Assembly (NCBI RefSeq): GCF_013265555.1
Contig: NZ_CP041345.1
Location: 2,650,581-2,714,580, forward strand
DNA length: 64,000 nt
Direction of reading: 5' to 3'
Origin: Tenuifilum thalassicum
GTDB lineage: Bacteria > Bacteroidota > Bacteroidia > Bacteroidales > Tenuifilaceae
Both the position numbers and the translations under genes were made by a program. Below are positions 27,188-36,843 of this stretch, piece by piece; within the stretch, counting starts at the first letter, position 1; each line of letters opens with the position of its first letter. Below the pieces are notes generated by a model. It ran no database searches and had not been told where the DNA came from. It saw nothing but the letters and a program-made list of their open reading frames with translations.

Positions 27188-28285
27188 TTATAACAGTTCA
27201 ACCTCACCTGAAAAGTCTGTTACAAGAACCTCACTACTTTCATCGGAAAAATATATAAAGCTTGGACTTAAACCTGTTTGTTTTTGAAAAGCATCATCAA
27301 CCACCTCAAATGTACGCAAATTAATAAGCGAATGAAGTTCTTCTGTTCTTGAGCCTTCTCCAACCTCATCATTTAAAACATAGTAAAGGATAGCCCATTG
27401 CTTATTGCTTGAAATATCAACATTAGTAAAGGTTAAATCTTCCCGCTTAATGATAGTTTTTTCAACTCCATCGGAATACTTGGCAATCAACTCATTATCG
27501 TTTTTTATACTTACATCAAGAATATTTCTAGCCAAATAGCCCGATTTGTGAACGAACCTATTATTCAAATATATTTCCGACACACAAACATCTTTATACC
27601 TTGTGCCAGGGTAAAAGCCCTCAAAGCCTAATTTTAAAACGATAAAACATGTTAACTTCTCCTGGGTTTTTCCTTTTAAAATATCTGCAAAATCTTCCTT
27701 ATGGCGGTTAAAAGCGTTCTGGAAAAAGTGATCTAAAGAATCCTTTAGTAGACTCAATTTAAACGATTGAATTGCAGACACATCCTCTAAATTGAATTTA
27801 AACTGCTTTGGATACTCAAACAAAAAGGAAGTGACAGAAACCTCCGAAACGTAACCTGGGGGAGTGAATCCAACGAGCACAGAAACGTTAAGCATTCTAG
27901 GGCGAGAATTTGCCAAAAACAATGAGCTAGATTTACCATAGCCAGCCATGATATTTAAAATGAGATTATTAGCATCCAACTCCTTTGGCACCATAATGTA
28001 AATTGACGAGAGTTTATGAACAGTATCGCCAATGACCCAGCAAGTTTTAAAATTTCCGTCAAACACATTTGTTACAGGGTATTTATTAACCCTATTATTT
28101 GAAATAACGCTTAAATACTCTTTATTATAAAATGGCGTATAAGGGTTATCAAACAGTTCAACCTTAACCCAGCCATTCTCCTGAGCATTTGCAGCCACAT
28201 ATAACATCAAGAAAAAAACAGCCAATTGAATTTTAATGATTCTGACACTCTTTGAGTAGCGGAACAATTTTATTAAAGTATTCAT
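27188..28285 (-). CDS. Exported protein with NADase-type glycan-binding-like domain
   Basis: 365 aa. N-terminal signal peptide (hydrophobic about 20-32, ending VAANAQ). The segment about 60-190 (VTNVFDGNFKTCWVIGD, then LNIMAGYGKSSSLFLANSRPR) resembles the discoidin-like domain named NADase-type glycan-binding: a variable-loop DG...T.W start and a GYxKs...NxR block. Two copies of the strand pattern may exist, since residues 225-260 repeat VCVSEIYLNN. The C-terminal third is unrecognised. It overlaps the upstream gene by 53 bp in another frame; the chosen ATG is the only one that keeps a full signal peptide. Role unknown, probably surface or periplasmic. Confidence 0.65.
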   Translation of the reverse strand: MNTLIKLFRYSKSVRIIKIQLAVFFLMLYVAANAQENGWVKVELFDNPYTPFYNKEYLSVISNNRVNKYPVTNVFDGNFKTCWVIGDTVHKLSSIYIMVPKELDANNLILNIMAGYGKSSSLFLANSRPRMLNVSVLVGFTPPGYVSEVSVTSFLFEYPKQFKFNLEDVSAIQSFKLSLLKDSLDHFFQNAFNRHKEDFADILKGKTQEKLTCFIVLKLGFEGFYPGTRYKDVCVSEIYLNNRFVHKSGYLARNILDVSIKNDNELIAKYSDGVEKTIIKREDLTFTNVDISSNKQWAILYYVLNDEVGEGSRTEELHSLINLRTFEVVDDAFQKQTGLSPSFIYFSDESSEVLVTDFSGEVELL

Positions 28286-29117
28286 TATAGTAGATGTAGG
28301 TTAAGCTATCCTTGTAATCTATGGATTTCTCATCTTTTCGTTTCAAATGTTCTCTGCGCTTTTCCATCATATTCACTATTTTATCAATGTCAAAGTTGGA
28401 GCACGAACAAATTTTTGAAATTATTGATTTTCTAATTCTTTCATCGCCTTCTTTCAAAACCAAATAGTCGACATAATCATCTTTTACATCAGGCCAAATA
28501 TTCTCTAGATCAATTCCAAATGCATCTAATGGCACAGAAGTCAAGTAACTTACATACTCTCTTGCTCTTCTGTTTGGTTTTGACTTATTATTAATTTTAG
28601 CAAATTCCAAAGAATCGATACAATACAACTTATCATTCTTTATATTTAAGACATAAGCACTTTTAAGGAAATTATAGACTTCGTACCCTTTCGCAGAGTC
28701 GGCATGATTTACACATCTTTTCAGGTAGAAAGGCAGGGCATATTCAAAAAAATCAATTTTAAATGCCAGTAAAGAATCGCCAACCAATTCTAAATCTGCA
28801 TAATTATAGTTCAAGTCATTGCAAAGCAAAAGCGTGTTATTTAAGTCATACACCCGGGTTACAGAGCTATCGCTTAGATTAAAGCTATAAAAAGCAACAT
28901 CGGTAAACTCATACTTAGATTGCCCTCCATCGGGGAAACGTGCTATTCCAGTTGGGCGGCGAAATATGTCAATTTTAGCAAGAAAAATAAAGGAAGAACT
29001 ATCTGGGCTAAACGCAAGGTCATCGCCTAATGTCAACTTTGTCGAAAGGTAATTGGAATGGCAGGATTCAAAAAGAATCAAAAAGATTACACCGCAAGCA
29101 ACACAAATCTTTTTCAA
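28233..29117 (-). CDS. Lipoprotein of unknown function
   Basis: 294 aa with a lipoprotein signal peptide (MKKICVACGVIFLILFESC, lipid Cys19). The mature part has beta-strand segments (LAFSPDSSSFIFLAKIDIF) and a charged helical C-terminus (MMEKRREHLKRKDEKS). No family recognised. Its 3' end overlaps the start of the next gene by 53 bp, so translation of the two is likely linked and they may act together at the cell envelope. Confidence 0.75.
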   Translation of the reverse strand: MKKICVACGVIFLILFESCHSNYLSTKLTLGDDLAFSPDSSSFIFLAKIDIFRRPTGIARFPDGGQSKYEFTDVAFYSFNLSDSSVTRVYDLNNTLLLCNDLNYNYADLELVGDSLLAFKIDFFEYALPFYLKRCVNHADSAKGYEVYNFLKSAYVLNIKNDKLYCIDSLEFAKINNKSKPNRRAREYVSYLTSVPLDAFGIDLENIWPDVKDDYVDYLVLKEGDERIRKSIISKICSCSNFDIDKIVNMMEKRREHLKRKDEKSIDYKDSLTYIYYNEYFNKIVPLLKECQNH

Positions 29118-29353
29118 AATCTACAGGTTAGGACATTTATCAAAGTTATGTTAGAAAAAGCACAAAGTCAACAATTAAACGCAATATGTGCCGACTTATT
29201 CACCACAAAGGGGAAGCTGGTTCACACATTTTTGCAAGCAAATACAAACATAGCAGGGAAACTAACCAAAAACATAATTAGATTTAGCCTCTACCCATTT
29301 ATAAACTTTGGAACAAACTTTATACAATTAGTATTGAATATTTTAAAAAATAC

Positions 29354-29361
29354 TATATTTG
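29354..29361 (+). promoter_or_regulatory. Bacteroidota -7 promoter box before the hybrid kinase
   Basis: TATATTTG fits TAnnTTTG and lies 25 bp before the ATG at 29387. Confidence 0.55.
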
Positions 29362-29386
29362 GGTAGATAAACATAAAGAATCACAG

Positions 29387-31168
29387 ATGAAAGTTGCTAA
29401 TAAAATTATTGAAGTATTGTCGTTGGGGGTAGATGCTAAAGCAACAAAGGAAACAGCGACAAAAATCAAACAATTCACTATAGTTTCAATACCTAGTATA
29501 TTTATTTATTTACTACTTGGCATATCCTCTTCAAATACTTTTAACGCATTACCATTAGCTTTAAACTTTACAGTTTTCACCATCTCTTTCATACTAGTAT
29601 TACAGGTACTCCTTTCTGGCAAGCTATCGTGGCAAGGATTGACACTAAGTATTATTTATTCTCTGGGAATATTATTAAATATTTCTATTGGCTACACCAA
29701 TGTAAACTTAGCTCTTACACTTGCCTTCCTTCCTGTTATACTTTACAAGTCGTGCAGCTACAATAGCGCAAATCTTTTAATCATTTCATACATCTTAGTT
29801 TTATCTATCTTCCTTTACCTTACTCCTACACTTGGTTTACCTACGCAGCATCTTTTTTATCAAAACCGTTTAGTTCTCATCATCAGCTATTCGTTATACG
29901 TACTAGCAATTAGCTTTATAACATTTTTTAGGGACAGACAATTCCAAGAACTTGAAAAGCAGTACCTAGAATTACAGAACGAAATAAATAAACGTACCGA
30001 TTATCTGGCAAAACTATCGCATGATATTCGTACCCCGCTTAACAACATTGTAATCGTTTCAAACATACTAACAAAACAGGTACACGATGACAAACAAAGG
30101 GATCTAGTAGACACCATTCAAGCGTCATCGAACAACCTGATGAGCATCCTTAACAATATGTTTGATATGTCGATATCAGACATTTCGCAAGACACATCTT
30201 TACAAATGCCATTTGATCTTCAGAATACCCTTAATAATACATTTCGACTTTTTGGCACACAGGCAGGAACGGTTGGATTCTTCTTTAAGTTCGACGATCG
30301 ATTACCAAAAACCTTACTAGGCGACCCTGTAAAACTAAAGCAAATCTTTTTAAACATTGTTGAAAGCATTATTAAAAGCAAAAGTACGCCTAAAGTAATT
30401 ATAGACATAAGGCTTAGCAAGATGCACGAATCGGAGAGTAATGTAGACATTTTTGCCGAGGTCACAACAAACACTCCCTTATTGTTACATCATGCCGATG
30501 GTGTCTCAGCTACAACTAATGGTTCAAACAGTTCAATGCTAAGCAATCAGGTATTCATTGAGATGCTTGATTTAAAAATAGCTTCAAAGCTAGTAAAAGA
30601 GAATGGCGGCCGGTTAAATGTTAAGTTGTCTTCTAATGATGCTCAGATTAGTTTCAACTTCAAGCTTTTAAAAATCCCCACAACCATAACCGAAGAGCCA
30701 ATAGAAGAGAGTCAGCAACAACAATTCACACAACAAGAAGGCAACGAAACACAGGAAACAGCCCCTACAACCAATGCTAGCAAACTTGAAAATGCAAATG
30801 TTCTACTTGTTGAAGATAACCTTATCAACCAAAAGATAGTCCTTCTAAGCTTAAAAAAGGTAGTTAAAAATATAGACGTTGCAGTTAACGGGAAGGAAGC
30901 ACTAGATAAATTTGGAACAAGCAAATACGACATCATCCTTATGGATGTCCAGATGCCAATAATGAATGGATTTGTTGCTGCAAAAAAAATTAGAGAGCTA
31001 GAAGAGAGTTCTAACTCCCATACTCCAATTATAGCAATTACAGCTAATGCGTTAATGGGCGACCGCGAAGAATGTCTAGCCGCAGGCATGGACGATTACA
31101 TAAGCAAACCTTTCCAGATAGAGGTTCTTATTCAAAAAATGAAGAACCTGTTAGAGAAGAACAGCTAG
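29387..31168 (+). CDS. Hybrid histidine kinase with degenerate ATP-binding domain
   Basis: 593 aa. Six or so TM helices (about 30-180), a short coiled linker, HisKA with His212 in AKLSHDIRTPLNNIV, then a catalytic-domain-like region (about 260-425), a Gln-rich linker, and a C-terminal receiver with Asp520 (ILMDVQMPIMNG), Thr in ITANA and Lys in SKPF. The His and receiver Asp are intact, but the ATP-binding motifs are not: the N-box reads LNIVESIIKS where L-N-L-L-x-N-A-I-K is expected, no DxGxG (G1) is present, and no GxGLGL (G2) is found before ASKLVKENGGRLNV. It may lack kinase activity and act as a phosphate sink or phosphatase. Confidence 0.88.
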   Translation: MKVANKIIEVLSLGVDAKATKETATKIKQFTIVSIPSIFIYLLLGISSSNTFNALPLALNFTVFTISFILVLQVLLSGKLSWQGLTLSIIYSLGILLNISIGYTNVNLALTLAFLPVILYKSCSYNSANLLIISYILVLSIFLYLTPTLGLPTQHLFYQNRLVLIISYSLYVLAISFITFFRDRQFQELEKQYLELQNEINKRTDYLAKLSHDIRTPLNNIVIVSNILTKQVHDDKQRDLVDTIQASSNNLMSILNNMFDMSISDISQDTSLQMPFDLQNTLNNTFRLFGTQAGTVGFFFKFDDRLPKTLLGDPVKLKQIFLNIVESIIKSKSTPKVIIDIRLSKMHESESNVDIFAEVTTNTPLLLHHADGVSATTNGSNSSMLSNQVFIEMLDLKIASKLVKENGGRLNVKLSSNDAQISFNFKLLKIPTTITEEPIEESQQQQFTQQEGNETQETAPTTNASKLENANVLLVEDNLINQKIVLLSLKKVVKNIDVAVNGKEALDKFGTSKYDIILMDVQMPIMNGFVAAKKIRELEESSNSHTPIIAITANALMGDREECLAAGMDDYISKPFQIEVLIQKMKNLLEKNS

Positions 31169-33465
31169 TTATTATCAAATACCCTTGGGTTGAACAGCGA
31201 ATATCCAAAAGACATATTTAAGAAAAACTCCTTCCCTCTAACGCCAGGATAATGTGACAATGAGATGGAAATTGGGCCTAAAGGCGAGACATATACCATT
31301 GATGTTGAAAAAATGTAATCGCGACTCTTAAAGGGGGCAGAATATGTTGCCATACCATCAGCATCAGCAACAATTGCCTTGTAAGGTTGAAAAACAAAGG
31401 CATCGAATCTTAAACTAAAATTATCGGAAAAGCTATAAATTGGCGATAATCCTAATGCGAAGTACTTGTTCGCGCGCAAAGTTTCTAAAAACAACACCCG
31501 TGAATGAGGAGTAGGAGCAAACTGATTTAAGGCCAATATGGTAGCCCAGTAGTTGTTAAAAAAATTCTGAGTTGACCAATAACCTTCGGCATAAACACCC
31601 AGCCAAAAGTGTTTACCCATTATTCTATGATAGCTCTCGTTATGGAAATATCCTGTATAGAATGTATGGTAACTATCACTTTCGGAAACCTGATTTGCCG
31701 TTGTTCCTGGGTCGTGAATCTCGTGTCCGTAATAGGATGAGAACGATAATATTTGCCTACGACCTCGATTCGAATATTGTTTATAATTAAGCGTATTTTT
31801 TTCTACTTTAACATTGCCCTTAATAAAACGAAATATTGTTAAATCGGGAATGTCAAAAGAGTAGTAGTTATCGGATTGGTAGTACTCATCGTTTTTTTGT
31901 CCTGTAGCTATCGATATTGTTGTATTTAACGAGCTGGTATGGCTAAACCGCAAAGCCAGTGATCCAAAAAACTCATCTTGTACGGCATAAGCAGGTTTAA
32001 CATCCTCAAAAAAGGGTATTGGATTTCCGCTATGGTAATCGTACCTGTTTGCAACAGCCGAAGCCACAATAGAAATGGGAATTTTATAGGGAAATGTTTT
32101 CATGAAGGTAAGCCTGCTACTTGCATGGAACTTACCGAAATATATATTACCATACAAGGTGTTTGATGTTCTAGATAACCAATTGTGAGTTATGGAGAAG
32201 AACCCCTCGTTCCCAATATCTGATGTTAGGCTCAACCCCAGTCCCAAATTAGGATATTTATTCAGCGAAGCCTTTAAATTCACATCAAACAAACCACTGC
32301 TATCGTCAAAAACTACATCGGGTTGTAGGCGCTTAAACACCTTGTCGGACATCAACCTGTAATAGTTCTTTTTAAAATGCTCAAAAGTTACCACATCATA
32401 TTTGCTCATAAATACTTTTTCAACATATTTGCGCTGTTTCGGTTTCAGCCCAACAATATTTATCTTTTTGATATACAGTGGTGGTAGTTTTGTTTTAAAT
32501 GATTCTCTAGCAATCGTCAAGCTATCTAATGTAACCCTACGAGAGACCCTCCTTTTAATGCTGTCCATAAAATGGATTGTAGTTTGGTAACCTAGGTCTA
32601 CAATTTCATCAACTCTATCAAAATCAAGCAAGCTAACATTTTTCAGTTTTGTATCTAGCACAATACCAATCGAATCGGGTATTGAGTAGTTAGTCATACC
32701 AACAATCATGGCTTCAAGCTGCTCAAATGGATCATCATCGGAAGGTGTTTTAGAGTTGTTGGCAACCTTACTTCCAATAATGTAATCGGGATTAAACTCT
32801 TTTAAGGTTTCGGGCCACATAAAGTTGTTATAAATTCCTCCATCAAATAGTAAAAGAGAATCGATAAAGATTGGTTTAAAATACAGAGGGAAGGTCATTG
32901 AAGTGCGAACACTCTTCCCTAGGTTTCCTTTTCGAAAATAAATAATCCTTTTTCCTACCACATCGGAAGCGTTGCAACGGAATGGAACAAACAGCTTATT
33001 AAAGTCGCCACCAGAAACAGCATTCCCTTGAGCAAAGAGCTCTTCGAATGCAATGTCCATGCCCACTGTAGGTATAAAATTTGAGGTCACTTTTGGCTTA
33101 ATTCCTTTTGATGTAATTTCTAATCCAACGCTAATATTCTGAGCATCAACTAAGGAGAAATCATTTATATTAAACTTTAACGACTCATCAATAACCCCTT
33201 TACTCCAATTCGAAAATTCTTTTGATTTAAAGAGTTCAACCATCTCATCAGGCGAGTAGCCCATGGAATATAGGCCTCCGATGATTGCACCCATTGAAGT
33301 ACCAGAAACATTATCAATAGGTATACCGTTTTCTTCAAGAGCTTTTATAACACCAATATGAGCTAATCCTTTTGCCCCTCCCCCACTTAAAACCAAGCTA
33401 ACTTTTTGGGCATTTGCAGCAATAAACACTAATAGTAAAACAGTAATACCGATAAACTTTTTCAT
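31165..33465 (-). CDS. Patatin-like phospholipase with C-terminal outer-membrane barrel
   Basis: About 766 aa from the ATG at 33465 (MKKFIGITVLLL), which gives a signal peptide ending ANAQ; an upstream ATG at 33486 adds seven residues. The patatin domain starts at about 21: oxyanion motif SGGGAKGLAHIG, nucleophile Ser57 in SGTSMGAI, and the dyad Asp in LLFDGGIYNN. A POTRA-like segment (about 330-400) and a long beta-strand region with aromatic ends follow, closing in a Phe-rich strand, like the surface-antigen barrels of PlpD-type proteins. Inferred: type V-d-like autotransported or periplasmic lipase. It shares 4 bp with the convergent kinase gene. Confidence 0.9.
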   Translation of the reverse strand: MKKFIGITVLLLVFIAANAQKVSLVLSGGGAKGLAHIGVIKALEENGIPIDNVSGTSMGAIIGGLYSMGYSPDEMVELFKSKEFSNWSKGVIDESLKFNINDFSLVDAQNISVGLEITSKGIKPKVTSNFIPTVGMDIAFEELFAQGNAVSGGDFNKLFVPFRCNASDVVGKRIIYFRKGNLGKSVRTSMTFPLYFKPIFIDSLLLFDGGIYNNFMWPETLKEFNPDYIIGSKVANNSKTPSDDDPFEQLEAMIVGMTNYSIPDSIGIVLDTKLKNVSLLDFDRVDEIVDLGYQTTIHFMDSIKRRVSRRVTLDSLTIARESFKTKLPPLYIKKINIVGLKPKQRKYVEKVFMSKYDVVTFEHFKKNYYRLMSDKVFKRLQPDVVFDDSSGLFDVNLKASLNKYPNLGLGLSLTSDIGNEGFFSITHNWLSRTSNTLYGNIYFGKFHASSRLTFMKTFPYKIPISIVASAVANRYDYHSGNPIPFFEDVKPAYAVQDEFFGSLALRFSHTSSLNTTISIATGQKNDEYYQSDNYYSFDIPDLTIFRFIKGNVKVEKNTLNYKQYSNRGRRQILSFSSYYGHEIHDPGTTANQVSESDSYHTFYTGYFHNESYHRIMGKHFWLGVYAEGYWSTQNFFNNYWATILALNQFAPTPHSRVLFLETLRANKYFALGLSPIYSFSDNFSLRFDAFVFQPYKAIVADADGMATYSAPFKSRDYIFSTSMVYVSPLGPISISLSHYPGVRGKEFFLNMSFGYSLFNPRVFDNN

Positions 33466-33581
33466 GCTTAAACATTTTACTCTCAAAGTTAAAAATAAAG
33501 GATAAAGAATTTTCTAAAACAACATTTTTTATGATTTAAAATCGAATTTTTAAAGGATTTAAACTAGGGAGTGAAAATCAA

Positions 33582-33614
33582 TTTGGCTAACGAAGTTCTA
33601 TTTTACTAAATTTG
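33582..33614 (+). promoter_or_regulatory. Bacteroidota promoter of glmM
   Basis: TTTG (33582-33585) and TAAATTTG (33607-33614) are separated by 21 bp, matching the -33/-7 consensus of the major Bacteroidota sigma factor. The glmM ATG is 28 bp downstream. Confidence 0.75.
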
Positions 33615-33641
33615 CAAATTAACGTAATCAAAAAGGGAAAA

Positions 33642-35021
33642 ATGACTCTTATAAAATCGATTTCAGGGATACGAGGCACAATAGGCGGGAAGCCAGGAGC
33701 AAATCTAACCCCCATTGATATAGTTCGATTTACTGCTGCCTATGCAGAGTGGTTAAAGCAACGTAATAAGGGTAAACGTTGCAAGGTTGCAGTTGGGCGA
33801 GATGCACGTATCTCGGGGGAAATGGTCAATAATCTAGCCATAGGCACTTTACTTGGTTGTGGAATTGATGTTTTAAATCTAGGCCTTGCCACCACACCAA
33901 CAGTAGAGATGGCAGTAATCCACGAAAAAACCGACGGAGGTATCATACTAACAGCAAGCCACAATCCCCGTCAATGGAATGCACTCAAGCTTTTAAATGA
34001 GAAAGGGGAGTTCCTTTCCGATGCCGATGGCAAAAAGGTACTTGAATTAGCGGAAAGAGAGGATCTTAACTTTGCCGAAATTGACAGCATTGGAAATGTC
34101 GAAGATGAATTTGCTTTTGTTGATGAGCATATTAAGCACATCTTAAAGCTAAAGGATATAGATACTGAAGCAATAGCTAAAGCTAATTTTACGGTTGCCA
34201 TAGATTGTGTTAATTCAGTTGGTGGGATAGCCATCCCAAGATTGCTAAAAGCGTTAGGAGTAAACAATATCATTGAACTTTATACCGATCCCACTGGAGA
34301 GTTCCCACATAATCCAGAACCTTTGCCTGAACATCTAACTGAGATTTCAAGAATAATTCAAGAGAAAAAAGCCGATGTAGGTTTTGTAGTTGACCCCGAT
34401 GTAGATAGGCTTGCCATTGTAAACGAAGATGGAACAATGTTTGGGGAAGAATACACTTTGGTTGCCTGCGCCGATTATATTCTTAGCACTAACCCAGGCA
34501 ATACCGTATCAAACCTATCGAGCACTGCAGCACTAAGGGACCTGACGCATAGCTACGGCAAAGAGTATTATCCATCGGCAGTTGGTGAGGTTAACGTGGT
34601 AGCTAAAATGAAAGAAGTTAATGCTGTTATTGGTGGCGAAGGAAATGGAGGAGTTATACTTCCAGAACTCCACTACGGAAGGGATGCTTTAGTAGGAATA
34701 GCTATTTTCTTATCGTTGCTAGCTAAAAGTGGGAAAAAATGCTCCGAGTTACGGGCAAAATACCCAAGCTACTTTATCTCAAAAAATAAAATTGAGCTAG
34801 ACTCGAGCATTAATCCTGATACTGTTTTAGCTAGATTAAAACAAAAATTCTCCAACGAAAGATTAAATACCGAAGATGGGCTTAGAATAGATTTTGCTGA
34901 GGGTTGGGTACATATGCGAAAATCAAATACAGAACCTATTATCAGAATTTATGCTGAGGCCAAATCAGCAGAAAAAGCTAACGAACTTGCTAAACTAATT
35001 TTAGAAGAAGCTAGAAGCTAA
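33642..35021 (+). CDS. glmM: Phosphoglucosamine mutase
   Basis: 459 aa from the ATG at 33642 (MTLIKSISGIRGTIGG), which sits behind AAAAAGGGA and 28 bp after the promoter; a TTG at 33612 is inside that promoter and is unlikely. Alpha-D-phosphohexomutase fold: phosphoserine loop TASHNPRQWNALK, metal-binding DPDVDRLA, sugar-binding GGEGNGGV and phosphate-binding RKSNTEPIIRIY. Converts glucosamine-6-phosphate to glucosamine-1-phosphate for UDP-GlcNAc and peptidoglycan. The alternative is a phosphomannomutase; the GISGIRG start and GEGNGG loop favour GlmM as named in this phylum. Confidence 0.85.
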   Translation: MTLIKSISGIRGTIGGKPGANLTPIDIVRFTAAYAEWLKQRNKGKRCKVAVGRDARISGEMVNNLAIGTLLGCGIDVLNLGLATTPTVEMAVIHEKTDGGIILTASHNPRQWNALKLLNEKGEFLSDADGKKVLELAEREDLNFAEIDSIGNVEDEFAFVDEHIKHILKLKDIDTEAIAKANFTVAIDCVNSVGGIAIPRLLKALGVNNIIELYTDPTGEFPHNPEPLPEHLTEISRIIQEKKADVGFVVDPDVDRLAIVNEDGTMFGEEYTLVACADYILSTNPGNTVSNLSSTAALRDLTHSYGKEYYPSAVGEVNVVAKMKEVNAVIGGEGNGGVILPELHYGRDALVGIAIFLSLLAKSGKKCSELRAKYPSYFISKNKIELDSSINPDTVLARLKQKFSNERLNTEDGLRIDFAEGWVHMRKSNTEPIIRIYAEAKSAEKANELAKLILEEARS

Positions 35022-35040
35022 ACGATAGAAAACACAACAT

Positions 35041-35065
35041 AAAGGCTGCCACTTGGCAGCCTTTT
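35041..35065. terminator. Bidirectional terminator between glmM and ssb
   Basis: AAAGGCTGCC and GGCAGCCTTT form a perfect 10-bp stem around the tetraloop ACTT, followed by T on the plus strand and a shorter T stretch on the minus strand. It lies between the two convergent stops. Confidence 0.85.
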
Positions 35066-35073
35066 AATGTATC

Positions 35074-35508
35074 TTAGAATGGCAAATCCTCCGTGGGATC
35101 AGGCACTGATATGTCGGCATCAGAAGCGATATTCTTTGATTCTTTAGGCTCCGAATAATTATTTGATTTATCATCCTGACCTGTGTTTGGGCCTAACAAT
35201 CTGAAATTATCACAAAGGATTTCTGTAGAATACCTCTTCACACCATCTTTTTCGTAGGAAGATGATCTGATTCTTCCCTCAACATACAGCAACTTGCCCT
35301 GTTTCACATACTTCTCTGCAATATCAGCGAGGCCACGCCAAACAACAATATTATGCCACTCGGTTTGGGTGACCTTATTTCCACTCCTATCGGTATAGGT
35401 CTCATTTGTTGCAAGCGGGAAACGTGCAACGGTATTACCACTTTCTAGATGACGTACTTCGGGGTCTTTCCCAACATTCCCCACAAGAATTACTTTGTTG
35501 ACTGACAT
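35074..35508 (-). CDS. ssb: Single-stranded DNA-binding protein
   Basis: 144 aa. N-terminal OB fold (about 1-105) with VNKVILVGNVGKDPEVRHLE, VARFPLATNE, TEWHNIVVWRGLADIA and LLYVEGRIRSSSY, then an acidic, Ser/Asn-rich linker and the C-terminal tail DPTEDLPF that recruits repair and replication partners. Binds ssDNA as a tetramer. The linker is short. mutY, a DNA-repair gene, lies just upstream on the same strand (gap 120 bp). Confidence 0.95.
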   Translation of the reverse strand: MSVNKVILVGNVGKDPEVRHLESGNTVARFPLATNETYTDRSGNKVTQTEWHNIVVWRGLADIAEKYVKQGKLLYVEGRIRSSSYEKDGVKRYSTEILCDNFRLLGPNTGQDDKSNNYSEPKESKNIASDADISVPDPTEDLPF

Positions 35509-35628
35509 ATTTTTATGTTTTGATGTTTACTTAATACAAGTTAATTCAAATTTTGATAGTCTCAAAATTAATTTTCAAAAAACAAAGCTAAGCAAACTTT
35601 ACCCAATAATGAAACTTAATTGAGGAAT

Positions 35629-36708
35629 TCACATATACCGATTAATAAAGTACTTGGCTGTAGGCTCTGCAGCCAAATAACCATCAATAAGCCTTGGGAA
35701 TGGGTATGTTGACAGTTCCTCAATTGGAATCATAACGTAATCGGCTTTCAAAGAGTAGTTTGCTTTTTCGATTTTCAAAATTATAAAGGTAGCCCATATT
35801 ATTCTGTGGCTTAAAACATGTTTTACTGGCTCAGAGATATACCGAATGCAAGGTTCAGTATCCTTTAAAAAGCTTAACCCTTTAATTTTCTGACCAATTT
35901 CATCAAAATTGAACTGCTTGTTATGTTCCCACAAGGGGAATTCATAGAGCGAATTCCAAATGTCGTTTTCACTACGACGTCGTACAAAAGTGAAATTCCC
36001 ATACCTTATCATAAAATAGTAGAAAAACCTATTTTGGGGCGGTTTCTTTATACCCTTAACTGGTAATGAACTTATAAGATTATTCTGATATGCATAGCAA
36101 TACTCATTGAAAGGGCAATCGATACATAGCGGCGACTTAGGGGTACACTGAAGTGCACCAAAATCGATAATTGCTTGGTTGAACCTTCCGGGCTCTTTTT
36201 TTGAGATAAGCTCTTTGGCCAGCTCAAAAAATTCCTTTTTACCCTTTGAAGAATCAATAGGAGTGAAAACACCAAATACACGCGCAAGAATTCTATACAC
36301 ATTACCATCAACTGCTGGTACAACTCTGCCAAATGCAAACGAAGCAATTGCTGCTGCTGAGTATGGACCAATCCCCTTTATTTTTAAGAGTTCATCAAAA
36401 GTATTTGGTATTTGACCATGAAATTCATTAACAATTTGAATTGCTCCTTCTTTAAGATTTCTTGCACGCGAATAATATCCCAAGCCCTGCCACACTTTCA
36501 TCAATTTGTCAATGGGTGCATCTGCCAATGCTTGGACGGTTGGAAACTCTTCTATAAACCTATAGTAATACGGAATCCCTTGATTTACCCTTGTTTGCTG
36601 AAGTATCACCTCAGATATCCAGATAAAATATGGGTTTGAGGTATTACGCCATGGCAAATCGCGCGCATTACTACCATACCACTTCAGTAATTTATTGCTA
36701 AAATCCAT
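35629..36708 (-). CDS. mutY: A/G-specific adenine DNA glycosylase
   Basis: About 359 aa from the ATG at 36708 (MDFSNKLLKWY); an upstream ATG at 36741 adds an atypical FFWFD stretch. Removes adenine mispaired with 8-oxoguanine. HhH-GPD domain with WRNTSNPYFIWISEVILQQT, IKGIGPYSAAAIASFAF and VDGNVYRILAR (catalytic region), the [4Fe-4S] cluster as CX6CX2CX5C in CTPKSPLCIDCPFNEYC, and a C-terminal NUDIX-like domain that reads 8-oxoG. Divergent from the HU gene. Confidence 0.95.
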   Translation of the reverse strand: MDFSNKLLKWYGSNARDLPWRNTSNPYFIWISEVILQQTRVNQGIPYYYRFIEEFPTVQALADAPIDKLMKVWQGLGYYSRARNLKEGAIQIVNEFHGQIPNTFDELLKIKGIGPYSAAAIASFAFGRVVPAVDGNVYRILARVFGVFTPIDSSKGKKEFFELAKELISKKEPGRFNQAIIDFGALQCTPKSPLCIDCPFNEYCYAYQNNLISSLPVKGIKKPPQNRFFYYFMIRYGNFTFVRRRSENDIWNSLYEFPLWEHNKQFNFDEIGQKIKGLSFLKDTEPCIRYISEPVKHVLSHRIIWATFIILKIEKANYSLKADYVMIPIEELSTYPFPRLIDGYLAAEPTAKYFINRYM

Positions 36709-36780
36709 TGTATCAAACCAAAAGAAAATTTTTCTTGTCAAAATTAACTCTAACTATTTCATTTATCGATACAAATCATG

Positions 36781-36788
36781 TATATTTG
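36781..36788 (+). promoter_or_regulatory. Bacteroidota -7 promoter box before the HU gene
   Basis: TATATTTG is an exact TAnnTTTG match, 55 bp before the HU ATG. The -33 box is not clear. Confidence 0.6.
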
Positions 36789-36843
36789 CAATCCATTTTT
36801 GCGAAATAATTCATAAATTACTGATAACTAAAGATTTTTAAAA

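Noticed and set aside
29058-29366. 102-aa plus-strand ORF before the hybrid kinase
   Set aside because: It begins inside the opposite-strand lipoprotein gene, shows no domain or coding pattern, and runs through the promoter of the kinase.
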